Assembly: GCA_009746045.1 (NCBI GenBank)
Contig: RPFO01000080.1
Span: 6,579,817 to 6,643,816, forward strand
Direction: 5' to 3'
Length of the DNA: 64,000 bases
Origin: Mesostigma viride
Taxonomy: Eukaryota; Streptophyta; Mesostigmatophyceae; Mesostigmatales; Mesostigmataceae
The first letter of the stretch is position 1; each line of letters starts with the position of its first letter. The position numbers and the translations under genes were made by a program. Of this stretch, positions 18,299 through 28,787 are shown one piece after another. The notes under the pieces were generated by a model, which saw nothing but the letters and a program-made list of their open reading frames with translations, searched no databases and was not told where the DNA came from.

Positions 18299-21200
18299 GA
18301 GCCTGCACACATCCCTGAACCCTGGAGGGTGCCCCCAGGGGTGTGTAATGAAGCTGCTAGTGACAGCAGTGAGGGGCAGCCCCATGCTCTAGTGAAAGAG
18401 CCTATTGGACACGATGGGGCAAGCTTGGTTACCACAGAGAGTATGCCAGCTGTAGCTGCAGTGGTTACTCGCCAACGTGCCCGCCATGGCGGTGCTGAGC
18501 CTGAGGTAGGACCTGGTGATGTGGACCCAGGTGGATCTCAGAAGCATTCTGACCGTGCAGGACTGGCACAGGATGGTCAGGATGAGGATAGGGCTGGAGA
18601 CAGTCTGACAGGCACGACCCTGGTGCCTCCTGTACATAAGGGATCTGTACATACCTTGAGTGCTAATAATGACAATAAAAGGTTTTCTCTCTTGTATGAC
18701 ATTGCCTCAAGGTTGCATACCATGTTTGGCCATGCAGCTCAGTCTTTGCAAGTTGCTAGACGGCTGGGAGGAAGTGAGTTGTACTCCATCTGCCAACAGG
18801 TTGCTCAAGCTTGCAAGTGCAGGCTAGTTGCTAGAAAGCCCAAGCAGTCTCATGCCAGGACTCCTATTTTGCAGCCAGGCCATGTGCAGGTAGATATTCA
18901 GAGAATCAGGGGTTTGAAGCTGCTGGTGGCAGTGGACAGATATACCAAGTACAAGACCCTAGAGATCCTGCCTGACATGGAGAAGCCTACATTGATTGCT
19001 GCTCTGAAGTTGACAAGGAGCAGGTACCCTGGGTTGGAGTTGTTGCAGTGTGACATTCAGTTTGAGTGCTGTGAGAACCTGCCAGAGTTTCCAGAGTTGC
19101 TGATTACACCCAGGGAGAGCCACGGCCAGCAAGGGGTGGTGGAGAGAGCCATCCAAGAGATCAAGACTGTGCTGCTGGTGGAGAGGATTCCAAGGACGTC
19201 ATCTGCCATTGTGACATCTGCATGGCTACGTTCTGTGGAGGACAGGCTGAACCTGAGGACTCCCATGTTCTTTGGTGACATTGCCATCAATCCTCTTATG
19301 CTGCATACCAGGATGCTGCCAGCTGATGCTGAGCAGGCATGGAAGGAGAAGCTAGAGGCCAAGTTCCTCAAGCTGAGGCAGAAAGACAAGGGCTGGAGTG
19401 TCCTAGAACCTAACGTTGGACAACAGGTTGTTGTGTGGAAGGAACCAAGCTTTCCAGGGAAACGTGGCAGCTGGCATGATGGGGTGGTGACCCGAGTAGA
19501 AGCCGCTGGCCATAAGTGCTGGGTGGCCATTGATGGCTCCCAAGCAGTGCACCGTCTGTCCTGGTCAAAGATCCGTCCCCGGGGAGGTAATCAAGGAGAC
19601 CTCTTCCAGGTGCCCGCTGGTGTACAAGGCGGGGGTGACGTGGAGCTTCCTGATCAGGGTGCTACAGCTGTATCGAGCCCTCAGGGTGACCCTGGCCCGG
19701 CCCCTGGGGTACCTTCACATACGGTGGTTGGGCAAGCAGGCGGACAGGCTGCACCTCCGGAACGGCCCGACACCAGGCCTAGGGGTGTGCGTCTATCAGA
19801 TATTGTACAGGCTTTGCAAAGAGCCAAGAAGGAGCCTAAGGTGTCCAAGCTTGTCCAGTTGGATGAACCTGAGGTAGCTGCCATGGAGATAGATACCAAT
19901 GCACAGGTTTCTGTCATGGGACCTCAGCATACAGGAGAACTGCTGGTCGGAGAACCAAGTTGCCCCTGGGTGTCTGATTTCAGTGGTAGGACGCATCTAA
20001 GGGTGTTGGGAGAGGTTACTGCCCCTGTCATGGGTGTGGATGTGACCTTCCTTGTCCTAGAGGACTATGATGGCCCTGTGATTTTGGGTCAGAATTTTCT
20101 GGGCAATCCTGGGATTTCTATCAGAGCTACAGCTCTGAGAAGAGATGGCTGGGGGATGATTCCCCTAGAAAATTTCAGGACAACATTTCCAGTCAGGTGC
20201 AGGGCCAAGCCGGTCAAGGGTGTAAAATGGGATGAAGGGGAGGTGCCCCCAGCGGCCAGTTTGGTGATTCCAGCTGTGTTGCACCCCAGCAGTATTGGCA
20301 TAACTCACAGGAGCCTTGCTGCACACTCTCCTTTGACATATGACCAGCTGGTCCAAGAGATGAGCTCGCCTACTTTGTTTGAGGCTTGGAAGCTCGCCTT
20401 CTCCAAGGCACTGGAGGAGTGGTTGCAGTTTGAGTGTGCTGCACCAACAGACAGACGTCCCCCAGCATCAAGGAAGCTTGCTTTGAGATTTGTGCTGAAG
20501 AGGAAGGTTGTGGATGAGGTATCAGTGCCCCATGTCAGGCCTGTCCTGAATGAGTATCACGGCACGGGGAGTCTGCCAGGAGAGGAGCTATACATTAAAA
20601 ATATAATTACTTACAGCAGAGTGAAATCACTCAAACCAAAGCAAACGCCCAGCTATAAACCTATATACAGAGCCATGTCAAAGCTCTATACTACGATAAG
20701 ACCAATGGAAACGCCTAACGACACAACGGAGCTATACACGCCAGGGATGCTACACGACACATGGAGAATTTTGCTATGTCTCTACGTGGGGTTGCTGAAC
20801 AGGGGAGCAGCTATGTCATCAGTGCTGCTGGACTTCAAGAGGGCATTTTTAAAATCTGATCCAGAAGTGGCCAGGAGGGTGTGGAAGCAGGATGAGCCTT
20901 ACTGTGTTGAGGTGCCTGCCATCTGGAAGCTGGAGCTGCATCAACAATTCCTGGTTATTCTGAAGGGCCTGGAAGGACTCAGGTCGAGCCCAATCATCTG
21001 GAGACTCACGCTGCAGGAAGCTCTGATCAGTGAGTGTGGCTTGAGAGTGTCTTCAGTTGATCCCTGTTTGCTGCTGGCCCAATGGGAGGGTCTGCCAGTG
21101 TATGCTAGTTTGCATGGAGATGATCTGCATTTGCTAGCCCCCACGACCTGGCTGAAGAAGTTTATTCCTGTCATCAGTGGCAAGTTTTCACTGGGCAAGG

Positions 21201-22030
21201 AGCTGTGGCAGGAGCCCAACAAGCCTGTAGTGTTCTGTGGAATGCAGGCTACCCTGTTCAGGAGGGACGGGGAGTGGAGTATCAGGCTTCAGGCTGGAGG
21301 AGATTATAAACAGACCATTGTGAAGGCCTTGCCAGAGAAGATCACCCAGGCTGCAGGACCTGAGTTGAGAGGCATGTGGGCCTGGTTTGCCAGCATCTGT
21401 GGTCCGTCTTTGATGGTCCATAGCAGAATGCCTGATGAGGTGCTTGAGGATGAGAAGCCTCGAGTCATAGCCCGGTTGGTGGAGAGTACCCCTGATCTGA
21501 TTTTGTCTGGGATTGACTTTACCCAGCCTATCACCTTGGAGATCTTTGTTGACAGTTCCATGGATGCTCGCCAGGTTACCAAGGTCAGGGGGAGATCTGC
21601 TGCTCTGTTTGCTTTTTATCAGAGCAGGGCAAGTTTGTTCAGCTGGTACAGCAGACTGCAGAAGAGGGTCTGTATCAGTTCAGATGTGGCAGAATGCAGG
21701 GCCATATGCGAGGGGATCCAGTCCAGCCTGTACATAAAGGAGTTAATGCTGGAGCTGGCTTCAGTTACCCCTTGGACCTTGCAGATGGAGACGTTGTTGC
21801 TAACAGACAGCATGGGTATGGTCCAGTTTGTTCACAAGCAGCTGGCCAGGAGCCGGGACCTGGATTATTTGTTGCTGAAGGAGTTGGCCAGTTTGGTTGA
21901 CTTGAAGCATATCCCTGGCGAGGAGAACCCTGCTGATGCATTGACAAAGCTGCCACACAAGGCCCCAGCCCAGTACAATGTACTGAGGAAGCTCATGAAT
22001 GCTGACTGTCAAGTCGGTCTATCTGTCTAA
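18296..22030 (+). CDS. Pol polyprotein, family B copy 1 (INT, PR-like, RT, RNase H)
   Basis: Open in the gag frame after UGA; residue numbers below count from the GTG at 18329 (1233 residues). Integrase: zinc region with H130/H135 and C162/C164-type residues, then D189, D242 and E272 in HGQQGVVERAIQE, a D-x29-E spacing shorter than the usual D-x35-E. A C-terminal part ends near 415. Retropepsin-like domain: D522 in IDTNAQVSVMG and ILGQNFL at 585-591, the spacing of a retropepsin but with N for G. RT: D835 in LLDFKRAF and HGDD at 929-932. RNase H: D1075 (VDSS), E1122 (AECRA), D1160 (TDSM), D1203 (PADALTK). Residues 756-803 come from an inserted 144 bp in front of RT motif A and are absent in copy 2; this copy is therefore probably inactive though its frame is open. 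Confidence 0.88.
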   Translation, partial: LEPAHIPEPWRVPPGVCNEAASDSSEGQPHALVKEPIGHDGASLVTTESMPAVAAVVTRQRARHGGAEPEVGPGDVDPGGSQKHSDRAGLAQDGQDEDRAGDSLTGTTLVPPVHKGSVHTLSANNDNKRFSLLYDIASRLHTMFGHAAQSLQVARRLGGSELYSICQQVAQACKCRLVARKPKQSHARTPILQPGHVQVDIQRIRGLKLLVAVDRYTKYKTLEILPDMEKPTLIAALKLTRSRYPGLELLQCDIQFECCENLPEFPELLITPRESHGQQGVVERAIQEIKTVLLVERIPRTSSAIVTSAWLRSVEDRLNLRTPMFFGDIAINPLMLHTRMLPADAEQAWKEKLEAKFLKLRQKDKGWSVLEPNVGQQVVVWKEPSFPGKRGSWHDGVVTRVEAAGHKCWVAIDGSQAVHRLSWSKIRPRGGNQGDLFQVPAGVQGGGDVELPDQGATAVSSPQGDPGPAPGVPSHTVVGQAGGQAAPPERPDTRPRGVRLSDIVQALQRAKKEPKVSKLVQLDEPEVAAMEIDTNAQVSVMGPQHTGELLVGEPSCPWVSDFSGRTHLRVLGEVTAPVMGVDVTFLVLEDYDGPVILGQNFLGNPGISIRATALRRDGWGMIPLENFRTTFPVRCRAKPVKGVKWDEGEVPPAASLVIPAVLHPSSIGITHRSLAAHSPLTYDQLVQEMSSPTLFEAWKLAFSKALEEWLQFECAAPTDRRPPASRKLALRFVLKRKVVDEVSVPHVRPVLNEYHGTGSLPGEELYIKNIITYSRVKSLKPKQTPSYKPIYRAMSKLYTTIRPMETPNDTTELYTPGMLHDTWRILLCLYVGLLNRGAAMSSVLLDFKRAFLKSDPEVARRVWKQDEPYCVEVPAIWKLELHQQFLVILKGLEGLRSSPIIWRLTLQEALISECGLRVSSVDPCLLLAQWEGLPVYASLHGDDLHLLAPTTWLKKFIPVISGKFSLGKELWQEPNKPVVFCGMQATLFRRDGEWSIRLQAGGDYKQTIVKALPEKITQAAGPELRGMWAWFASICGPSLMVHSRMPDEVLEDEKPRVIARLVESTPDLILSGIDFTQPITLEIFVDSSMDARQVTKVRGRSAALFAFYQSRASLFSWYSRLQKRVCISSDVAECRAICEGIQSSLYIKELMLELASVTPWTLQMETLLLTDSMGMVQFVHKQLARSRDLDYLLLKELASLVDLKHIPGEENPADALTKLPHKAPAQYNVLRKLMNADCQVGLSV
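20595..20727 (-). mobile_element. 133-bp 5'-truncated copy of the R2-like element
   Basis: Copy 2 of this retrotransposon lacks this block. It is flanked by an 11-bp duplication GGAGCTATACA (20584-20594 and 20728-20738). Apart from seven extra bases (ACACAAC) at the 5' junction and two small differences near the 3' tail, it equals 40911-41039, the 3' untranslated end of the non-LTR element, in the same minus orientation. Severe 5' truncation with extra bases at the junction is the hallmark of target-primed reverse transcription. Insert plus duplication is 144 bp with no stop, so pol stays open. Confidence 0.88.
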
Positions 22031-22759
22031 AAGCTGAGAGCTGGGTGCTTAAGTCTCTGGATATCAGGCTGGGAGCTTGATTGTACATAATCCTGAGCAC
22101 ACCTTGAGGGGTGAGACATGTCTCTGGTGTGGGAATGTCTGACATTGTCTCTGATGGAGAGATGTCTATCTGGGGTTTTCATCTCAGTCTGAGGTTTCCC
22201 CAGATCTGTGGTTTGTGGGCGGGGTTCGATTCCCTGGTGCCGTCTTAAGGCGGAGTTTCACGGACTGGCTGACCCATCCACCATGCTGGTGAGGTGGCGA
22301 CAGGTCCCCTGATTTTCCACGGTTGGAACGAGTATGGGAGCTTGTGTTTTGCATGTGCTTCGCGTATATATTGTGTCTGGTTCGATAAGGGGCAGCAGAC
22401 CGGCGCCGACTCCCGTCTGGGGGTCAGCAATGTTTTCTGATGAGCTGTTGTGGGTGATCTGTGGGGTTTCGCCTAAGGTCCTGAAGGTTGTACATACTTC
22501 TCAAGTTCTTAGCTGAACACCTATGGGCTGCCACAGTTGGCCAACCTCTTGTACATGGGTAACACAACGAGCTTCCCGTGAAGGGATAGGGACTCATTGT
22601 AATTTGTTTGTGCTCCTGAGCCAGTATGGGTGCTATGTACATATAATAAGGAATCCAAGCTGACTGTCATGCCCAGCGGGTTGTGACTTGTAGTCGGGGA
22701 GGATGTCCAGTACCCATTGTGTGTGTTTGTATGTAGACTTGTGTGAGCTGCTACAGCTC
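22031..22759 (+). other. 3' untranslated region of family B copy 1
   Basis: About 730 bases without a convincing ORF between pol stop and the polypurine tract, matched by 50169-50897 in copy 2 with few differences. Its length is large for a copia element; whether it holds packaging or RNA export signals cannot be told. Confidence 0.6.
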
Positions 22760-22777
22760 AAGAAAAGAAAGGATTGG
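22760..22777 (+). promoter_or_regulatory. Polypurine tract of family B copy 1
   Basis: AAGAAAAGAAAGGATTGG directly before the 3' LTR; the complement is present at the same place in copy 2 (50151-50168). Confidence 0.8.
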
Positions 22778-23472
22778 AGTTAACGCCAAGCGCATTGGCG
22801 TGATCCTGATTCGGCATATCTCTGCGATTCCAGCGGCACCGGAACGAGTTCATTCCGACAAGTATCAAGAAAGTTATGGCGTTCCGACTTCCCGGTCGCG
22901 CGCGAGCGCGAGCCGGCTGTTCTTCTAAGTCGGACGTGAATATTTGCCGACGACATATGGGGTCGACAGTAATTCCTGGGCTGACAGGAATTAGGTGCTG
23001 TACCTACGACGGTATTGGATTAATACGTCGTACGCAGGAAATAGGAACCTTAACCTGTGGTCTGTTGGTACCGCAGGCTTAGTCCTGGACTTCTAGGTGC
23101 AGATGCAATAGTCACTGTGGACTGTGCTCTGTGGTCATTGTGCCTGTATGGCAGACCTACTGTATAGGAGTTGAGCGCTGTACAGGTAGTGAATACTGTA
23201 CCGGGGGTGTTATTACTGAGCAGGCCTCCTAGGCTGCTCAGGACTAGCAAGCACAGTGCACAAGTATATAAACAATAGGCCAGTGCCAAATGGGCATCTC
23301 TTGCGAGCCCGCCTCACGTGTTGTGCCTTGACTTGGCAAGCGCGTGTACAAGCCTCAAGTGTGTGAGCTCTGTAACATTATCCGATTTTAACAAAGCTCC
23401 GTTTCCAACCATATCACACATTGCTGCATTGCAACCATATCCTTCACATTGCGTGTGATAAGAACGTTAACT
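22778..23472 (+). repeat. 3' LTR of family B copy 1
   Basis: 695 bp starting AGTTAACGCC and ending AACGTTAACT. TATA-like TATATAAA near 23265. Followed by ACTAC. Confidence 0.93.
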
Positions 23473-23477
23473 ACTAC

Positions 23478-24769
23478 AGCACAAACAGTGAGCGAAACCC
23501 TGGTGCATGTGAATGCCTGAGTGGTGACTGTTCCTATAACAGAATGCAAGATGTAAGGTAGACATTGCGAGTATGCCACAAATGTGTGATGTGCAGTGCA
23601 CATGCATGTGAGCTACCATGGTCCGGATTCTCCCGATTTCTGGCCTGTGCTGCTTGTCTCCTTCATGTATACCCCATGACACCATACTTCTAAACTACTT
23701 AAGAACCTTGGCACATTGCAAAATGGGAAAGAAAGCTGATCAATACATGCAACATCACTCACTAACACAGCCATGTGATTGCTACCACCACGTACCATGT
23801 ACGCCCTGTGTGAAATTATTGCGGCAACCACACGCCAAGCAAACGCCAAGGTATACTATAACTGTGACAGGCTGTCACATGTCACCTGGCATCCACGTAT
23901 GCTCACCCCAAGGCATTGGCATATCCCCATGTCTATATCCCTTGCCCTTTGTGCGTACTGACTCACCCATGCAGTCACCCACCCATGCATCCACCTGGCC
24001 ACCCACCCACACAAGTACTCATACACTTGCGCACCTGAGTACCCAGCCACCCACTCGTCCACCCACCCGGTGACCCAGCCAGCCAGCCACACACCTACTA
24101 AACCAACCTATCTAACCACTCGTGCACCCAGCCACCCAGCCACATACCCATGCACCCACTGGGACATCCACCCACCCAGCTAGCCACATATGCAATCTAC
24201 CCACCTAGGCAATGAGGAGGCATTCACCCATCCCTTTATCCAGGCACCCATTACTAAAACCACGCAGCCACCTAACCACCCAGCCAGCTGGCCCCATGTG
24301 TGCCCACCGGGCCGCCCACCCCTGACCCACCCACGCCCCTTCCCACTCGACCACTCTTTCTCCCCATACCCTTATACCCACCGACCTGCACCCACTCACC
24401 CTCGATCACACATCCACACCCTCTTAGCCAGTCACCCACCCATCTCACCCCCATGCAACATGCACAGCCCTCCACCCGCCATAGGTGAGTCGATCCCAAC
24501 TACAAAACCACCCACCCACCCATATCCGTGCACCCACCCATGCACCCATCTACCCTCCCCATCGCTCACCCCACCCACTTCTAATCACAGCTACACATCC
24601 ACCCGCCACAAACCAACGGTGCAAATCCTCCAGCCCATGCAACAGTTTCACTCAGGCATCCAACAATGCACCCACCTAGGAGTTCCCAAAACCCGTCCCC
24701 CAGCCACCTGGCGATTCACTTATAAGCAACCACCCTTGCACCCATCCACCCACCATAACCACCCACCCG
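23478..24769. other. Noncoding DNA grading into degenerate CCACCCA-rich sequence
   Basis: 23478-23950 has no recognised feature. From about 23960 the plus strand becomes a degenerate mosaic of CCACCCA, CCAGCCA and similar short units, probably a decayed microsatellite. The long open frames here are low-complexity artefacts. Confidence 0.6.
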
Positions 24770-25007
24770 CCCTCCCTCCCTCCCTCTCTCCCTCCCTCCC
24801 TCCCTCCCTCCCTCCCTCCCTCCCTCCCTCCCTCCCTCCCTCCCTCCCTCCCTCCCTCCCTCCCTCCCTCCCTCCCTCCCTCCCTCCCTCCCTCCCTCCC
24901 TCCCTCCCTCCCTCCCTCCCTCCCTCCCTCCCTCCCTCCCTCCCTCCCTCCCTCCCTCCCTCCCTCCCTCGATCCCTCCCTCCCTCCCTCCGTCCCTATA
25001 GTTGCCG
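24770..25007 (+). repeat. CCCT microsatellite
   Basis: About 58 CCCT units, nearly perfect, with a few substitutions near the ends. The reverse strand is AGGG, able to form G-quadruplexes. It abuts the broken gypsy gag on its right. Confidence 0.97.
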
Positions 25008-25217
25008 CGGGCCTTCGCTAGGCTCCGCTTGCCATTCCTGGGTCTCTGTCATGCACCACATTACATGGTAACAAAACTTGGGCGACTTGTTCATGGCCGG
25101 GTATAAGGTGTCGCCCGGAGTGCCCTCCCGGCCTCTCAGTCCAACGCCTCTCCTGCAGGCCCCTCGTCCACCGGTGTGCCTCGCAGGTGGCCGGATGCGG
25201 CCGCGGAAGAGCCATCA

Positions 25218-26998
25218 TCAGGCTCGGCAGCGTCTGCGGCATCCAGATGGTTGAGGGCATGCCCAGCTTGCTGGTAGGCGCTTGGGGGCGCCTTGGGTTG
25301 TTGGTACAGCCGCGGCTGTTGGCGCGCTTGTTGCACGCTCACCCGCACTGGGAGCTGTGCGCATATTTCGCGCCGGTGGTGGCCTCGAGTCCATTTGCGG
25401 GGAGGCCGCTTGGAAGTTGTTGCGTTGCACAGGCGGGGCCTGGTCCAGCGGAGGGAGATCAGGGCACTCGCGTTTGATGTGCCCCACGCGGTTGCAGTGG
25501 TAGCACTGAATCCGGGAAGTGTCCAAGGCATTAATGTCCAGGACCTCGCACTGTAGCTCATCCACCCACACGGGGGCGAATCCCAGCTCATTGAGTTCCA
25601 GTGCATTCACGCGGGGTTTTGGGGTCCGCTGCACCAAGGGAGCTATCTCTGCTAGTTAGGTCTTGATGTCCTGCAGGTTCCATTGAGCCCAGGAGAGGTG
25701 GGCGAATTTCCGCTTCACCTCATCCCGGAATTCGGGTTGCAAGCCCTCATAGAACCTTGCCAAGGCTTCTGGGCCCATCAGGTCATCAACCCGCCCAGCT
25801 AGAAGCTCGAACTTGGTCATATATTCCCGATAGCTCAGGTTCCCCTGCTTGAACGCCCCAAAAGCCTCCCGGTCCAGCTTGTCTTGGTCGGGTGGCAGGT
25901 ACTTGGCCCGTGCTCGCCGAAATAATTCCGCCAAGCTGCTGGGGAAGCCATTGGCCAGGGCGCTTTCGCAATGGAGAGCTTGCCTCACATCGGGAGCCAG
26001 TGCCTCGCTGGACACCAGCTTGACCTTGATATCCTCGTCCAAGAGCTTGCGATTGTATGTCTCCCAGATGTCGATCTTCTGAGACACTGCAATCTCCCAA
26101 GCCTCAAACTCTTGGTAGGAGCAGTCGGGTTTAAACTTGGGAATATCCGACAGCTTGGGCAACGGTGGTAGTCGCCCTGCATTGTGAGTATCATCGTCAT
26201 GATGGCCCATGATACTCGCGGGTCTCCCGGGCCCGGCCACACCTTGCGAGGTGTGCCCACGCGGGTAACCTGCCGGGGGGCTGCACTCATCCTCACCCGG
26301 GTGCTCATACCCATGTGGGTAGTGGGCGCGGCTTGCATGATGATGGGCGGCGGTGGCCGCTGGGTGCTGCGCTCGTGGGTCACCCGGAGCCAGGCGGTCG
26401 TATGCTGAGTTGGGGAGGGGAATCGCCTCCCCTGCGACCCCGAAGGAAGACCGACCGGTCCGTGCGGTGCCCTGGCCCTGCCCAGCCATTGGCGAGGCAT
26501 GGCCGAAGGGGCTAGCCCCAAGGGGTCCAGGCGCATGATAGGACGCCCGATTCGCAGCGCGGCGAGACCGCGATCGGCTATCATACAAGGGTGGCGCCGG
26601 GGCGCTGCTGGGCCAAGTGGCCCGAATGTAGGTTGCGGCAGCACCGTAGGCAGGGCCCCACTCCTACCGTAGTGCAGGGTAACATTATTCCCCTGCGCCC
26701 CCGCGCCGGCTCCTACACCAAGGGCCGGACCCGCCGACAATCCCGCGATGGATGTTCCACTTGGTGGTCCATTAAGGGGATTCACTACGGGGCTATCAGG
26801 TGGTGCGCCGGCAGCCGCCGAGGAATTCCCTCCCAAACGTGGGGTTTGTGCTGGGGATGACCCCCTAGAGCCACGCTCACTACTCGGGCGTGAGTGATTT
26901 TGGGTAGCTCTCTCTGCCGCCTCGAGTGCTGCCACGAGGGAAGGGGCAGGAGAGAAGCGATGGGCCTCTCGTCGCCCTCGCTCAATACCGTCAGCCAT
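25218..26998 (-). pseudogene. Broken Ty3/gypsy-type gag
   Basis: Reads from the ATG at 26998 (MADGIERGRREAHRF) through a proline/glycine-rich N-terminal region, changes frame between about 26640 and 26590, then continues to 25656, where TAA interrupts an otherwise open frame, and on to 25218. The middle (about 26140-25660) is a retrotransposon-gag capsid domain with typical words such as FKQGNLSYREYMTKFE and ARFYEGLQPEFRD. Past the TAA comes one CCHC knuckle, CYHCNRVGHIKREC. No pol follows before the CCCT array, so the element is truncated. It is not the same family as the gypsy element at 30913-45190. Confidence 0.75.
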
Positions 26999-26999
26999 C

Positions 27000-28419
27000 G
27001 CGTGGTGGCTGGTAAAGTGTGAAACAATGTGCCTTTAGTCTTGGCAGGATGATAAATTAATAATAATCCTCACACACACCCACAGCTTCCAAACAGGTTA
27101 CACAATGCTCTATAACAAGGGGGGTAGGGCATGTTCCTTGTTAGCCTGCAATGTACCTGGTTGTCCATGCAAATCCGCTGGAAGCGCAGTCCCTTGAACG
27201 ACCGGTGCTGGAATAGATCCGTGGAAGCGTCCTCTCGGGCACTGTCACGCGAACCCGCGGGTCACGGGGACCGAGCACCAAAATACGTCCATTAAAGGAC
27301 GTGAGATATTCCTGCAGCTTGCCGGAGCTGACAGTATATATCCCAGATATAGGGTGTGAGGCAATGGCCAAGACGCCAAATAATGCGTCAAATCGCAACC
27401 CACAAAGCGTTTCCGTATAAAGCACGCAATATAAGGAGATTCGTTTCCGGACGAATCCCTTAGGTCAACCGGACAAGGCCAGGTTGGGGCGTGCAGGAAC
27501 CGCAATATGGGTAAGGGGTATGGACAGTTAGGATTGTGGGGATCCGACCCCCACAATGAATTACTGCAAGCGGAATTAGTAAGGGTTCCGGCCCTTATAT
27601 AATTCCGTTGCTGATCCGGATCAGATTAAAGAAAAACGGGACGGGATAGAGGCCACTAGGAAAGTTTCCTCCGAATCCAGTTTAACACGTATGGCTATAG
27701 CGCCTAAGGATTGAGAATGAATGCGAAAGACCTTTGACTTCCTATGCGTCACAGCGCACGATGGTGGCTTAAGAATACTTGTCACACAATATGAATAAGC
27801 TCAAACCCGGAAAACCGGTTTCGTATATTACAATGTTACCACACAGATTAAAACACTCAATGCGGGAAGACTTACAACCAGTAGGCGAGGGATTCGATCA
27901 CACTCGAGCCCACAGGAGATTTACACTCCAGAATTAAGCGATGGTAAATAATCTGTAGAGCAACGTGGTAAATTACGATACAAGGTCCGGACTGCTGGCA
28001 TAGCTCGTGCCTTGCCTATTTTGTCCCTTCGTCCCCGTTGGCGGCTGCGCCTGGCGCTGCCAACCAGGCATGACGTGAGGTCCGCGGGGACGGGCTTCTC
28101 GAACCGTCTAGAACACATTAAAGACCAGTACGGCTAGAGGCCTCTCCTGAAAAATATCCAAATGTCCACAGGTACCATCATAACGCATGTGCAGTGCCAC
28201 TTGGCTGTCCCGTAACTCCCGTTCATGCAGGCGCTAGGTCTGCCTACGGCGCAAAGGCCAAGTTCGTCAGCAAAACTTCTACACTTACTTCCACACGGAT
28301 TGCCTCGGCTGTCAACTATACTATGGCCTCGGCACTGGCGCCGGATTACGGTCGACGGCGCGGATCGACCGGGACGGATAATTTAATACCACAAATGACA
28401 TGTTGCATCCGTGCAACAG
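27000..28419. other. Noncoding leader/LTR-like region of the broken gypsy element
   Basis: Upstream of the gag start on the minus strand. It probably contains that element's leader and perhaps an LTR, but no second copy is in the window, so no LTR boundary can be fixed. From about 28150 to 28419 I recognise nothing. Confidence 0.35.
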
Positions 28420-28589
28420 GTGGGTGGGTGGGTGGGTGGGTGGGTGCATGGGTGGGTGGGTGGGTGGGTGGGTGGGTGGGTGGGTGGGTGGGTGGGTGGG
28501 TGGGTGGGTGGGTGGGTGGGTGGGTGGGTGGGTGGGTGGGTGGGTGGGTGGGTGGGTGGGTGGGTGGGTGGGTGGGTGGGTGGGTGGGG
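28420..28589 (+). repeat. GGGT microsatellite
   Basis: About 42 GGGT units with one interruption (TGCATGGG near 28445). A short second run lies at 28653-28672. G-quadruplex-forming on the plus strand. Open frames are artefacts. Confidence 0.97.
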
Positions 28590-28787
28590 AAGGTGTGCTT
28601 TTTATTATGATGATTAGGTAAGTTACGTGTGTGTTGTTGATGTACATGTTGACGGGTGGGTGGGTGGGTGGGCGTGTGCCCCTAAGTCTGCCTTCCTGCA
28701 ATATCATATAATATATCATCAAGATGTGTTCTTGGGAACCTTACTATATATCCAAAACTGGAATGGTTGACTTGCAACTATGAGATG

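Larger units (their letters stand above)
15300..23472 (+). mobile_element. Complete copia-like LTR retrotransposon, family B copy 1
   Basis: LTRs of 694 bp (15300-15993) and 695 bp (22778-23472) with a handful of differences, and an ACTAC duplication at 15295-15299 and 23473-23477. LTR ends are AG(C/T)TAAC...GTTAACT. Contents in order: an extra ORF, gag, an in-frame UGA, then pol (INT, PR-like, RT, RH). Compared with copy 2 (49456-57478) its pol carries a 144-bp insertion that keeps the frame. LTR divergence makes it older than the family A element. Confidence 0.93.

Noticed and set aside
27141-28118. LTR of the broken gypsy element
   Set aside because: Likely, but with no second copy or clear TG...CA pair next to a primer site I could not set boundaries.
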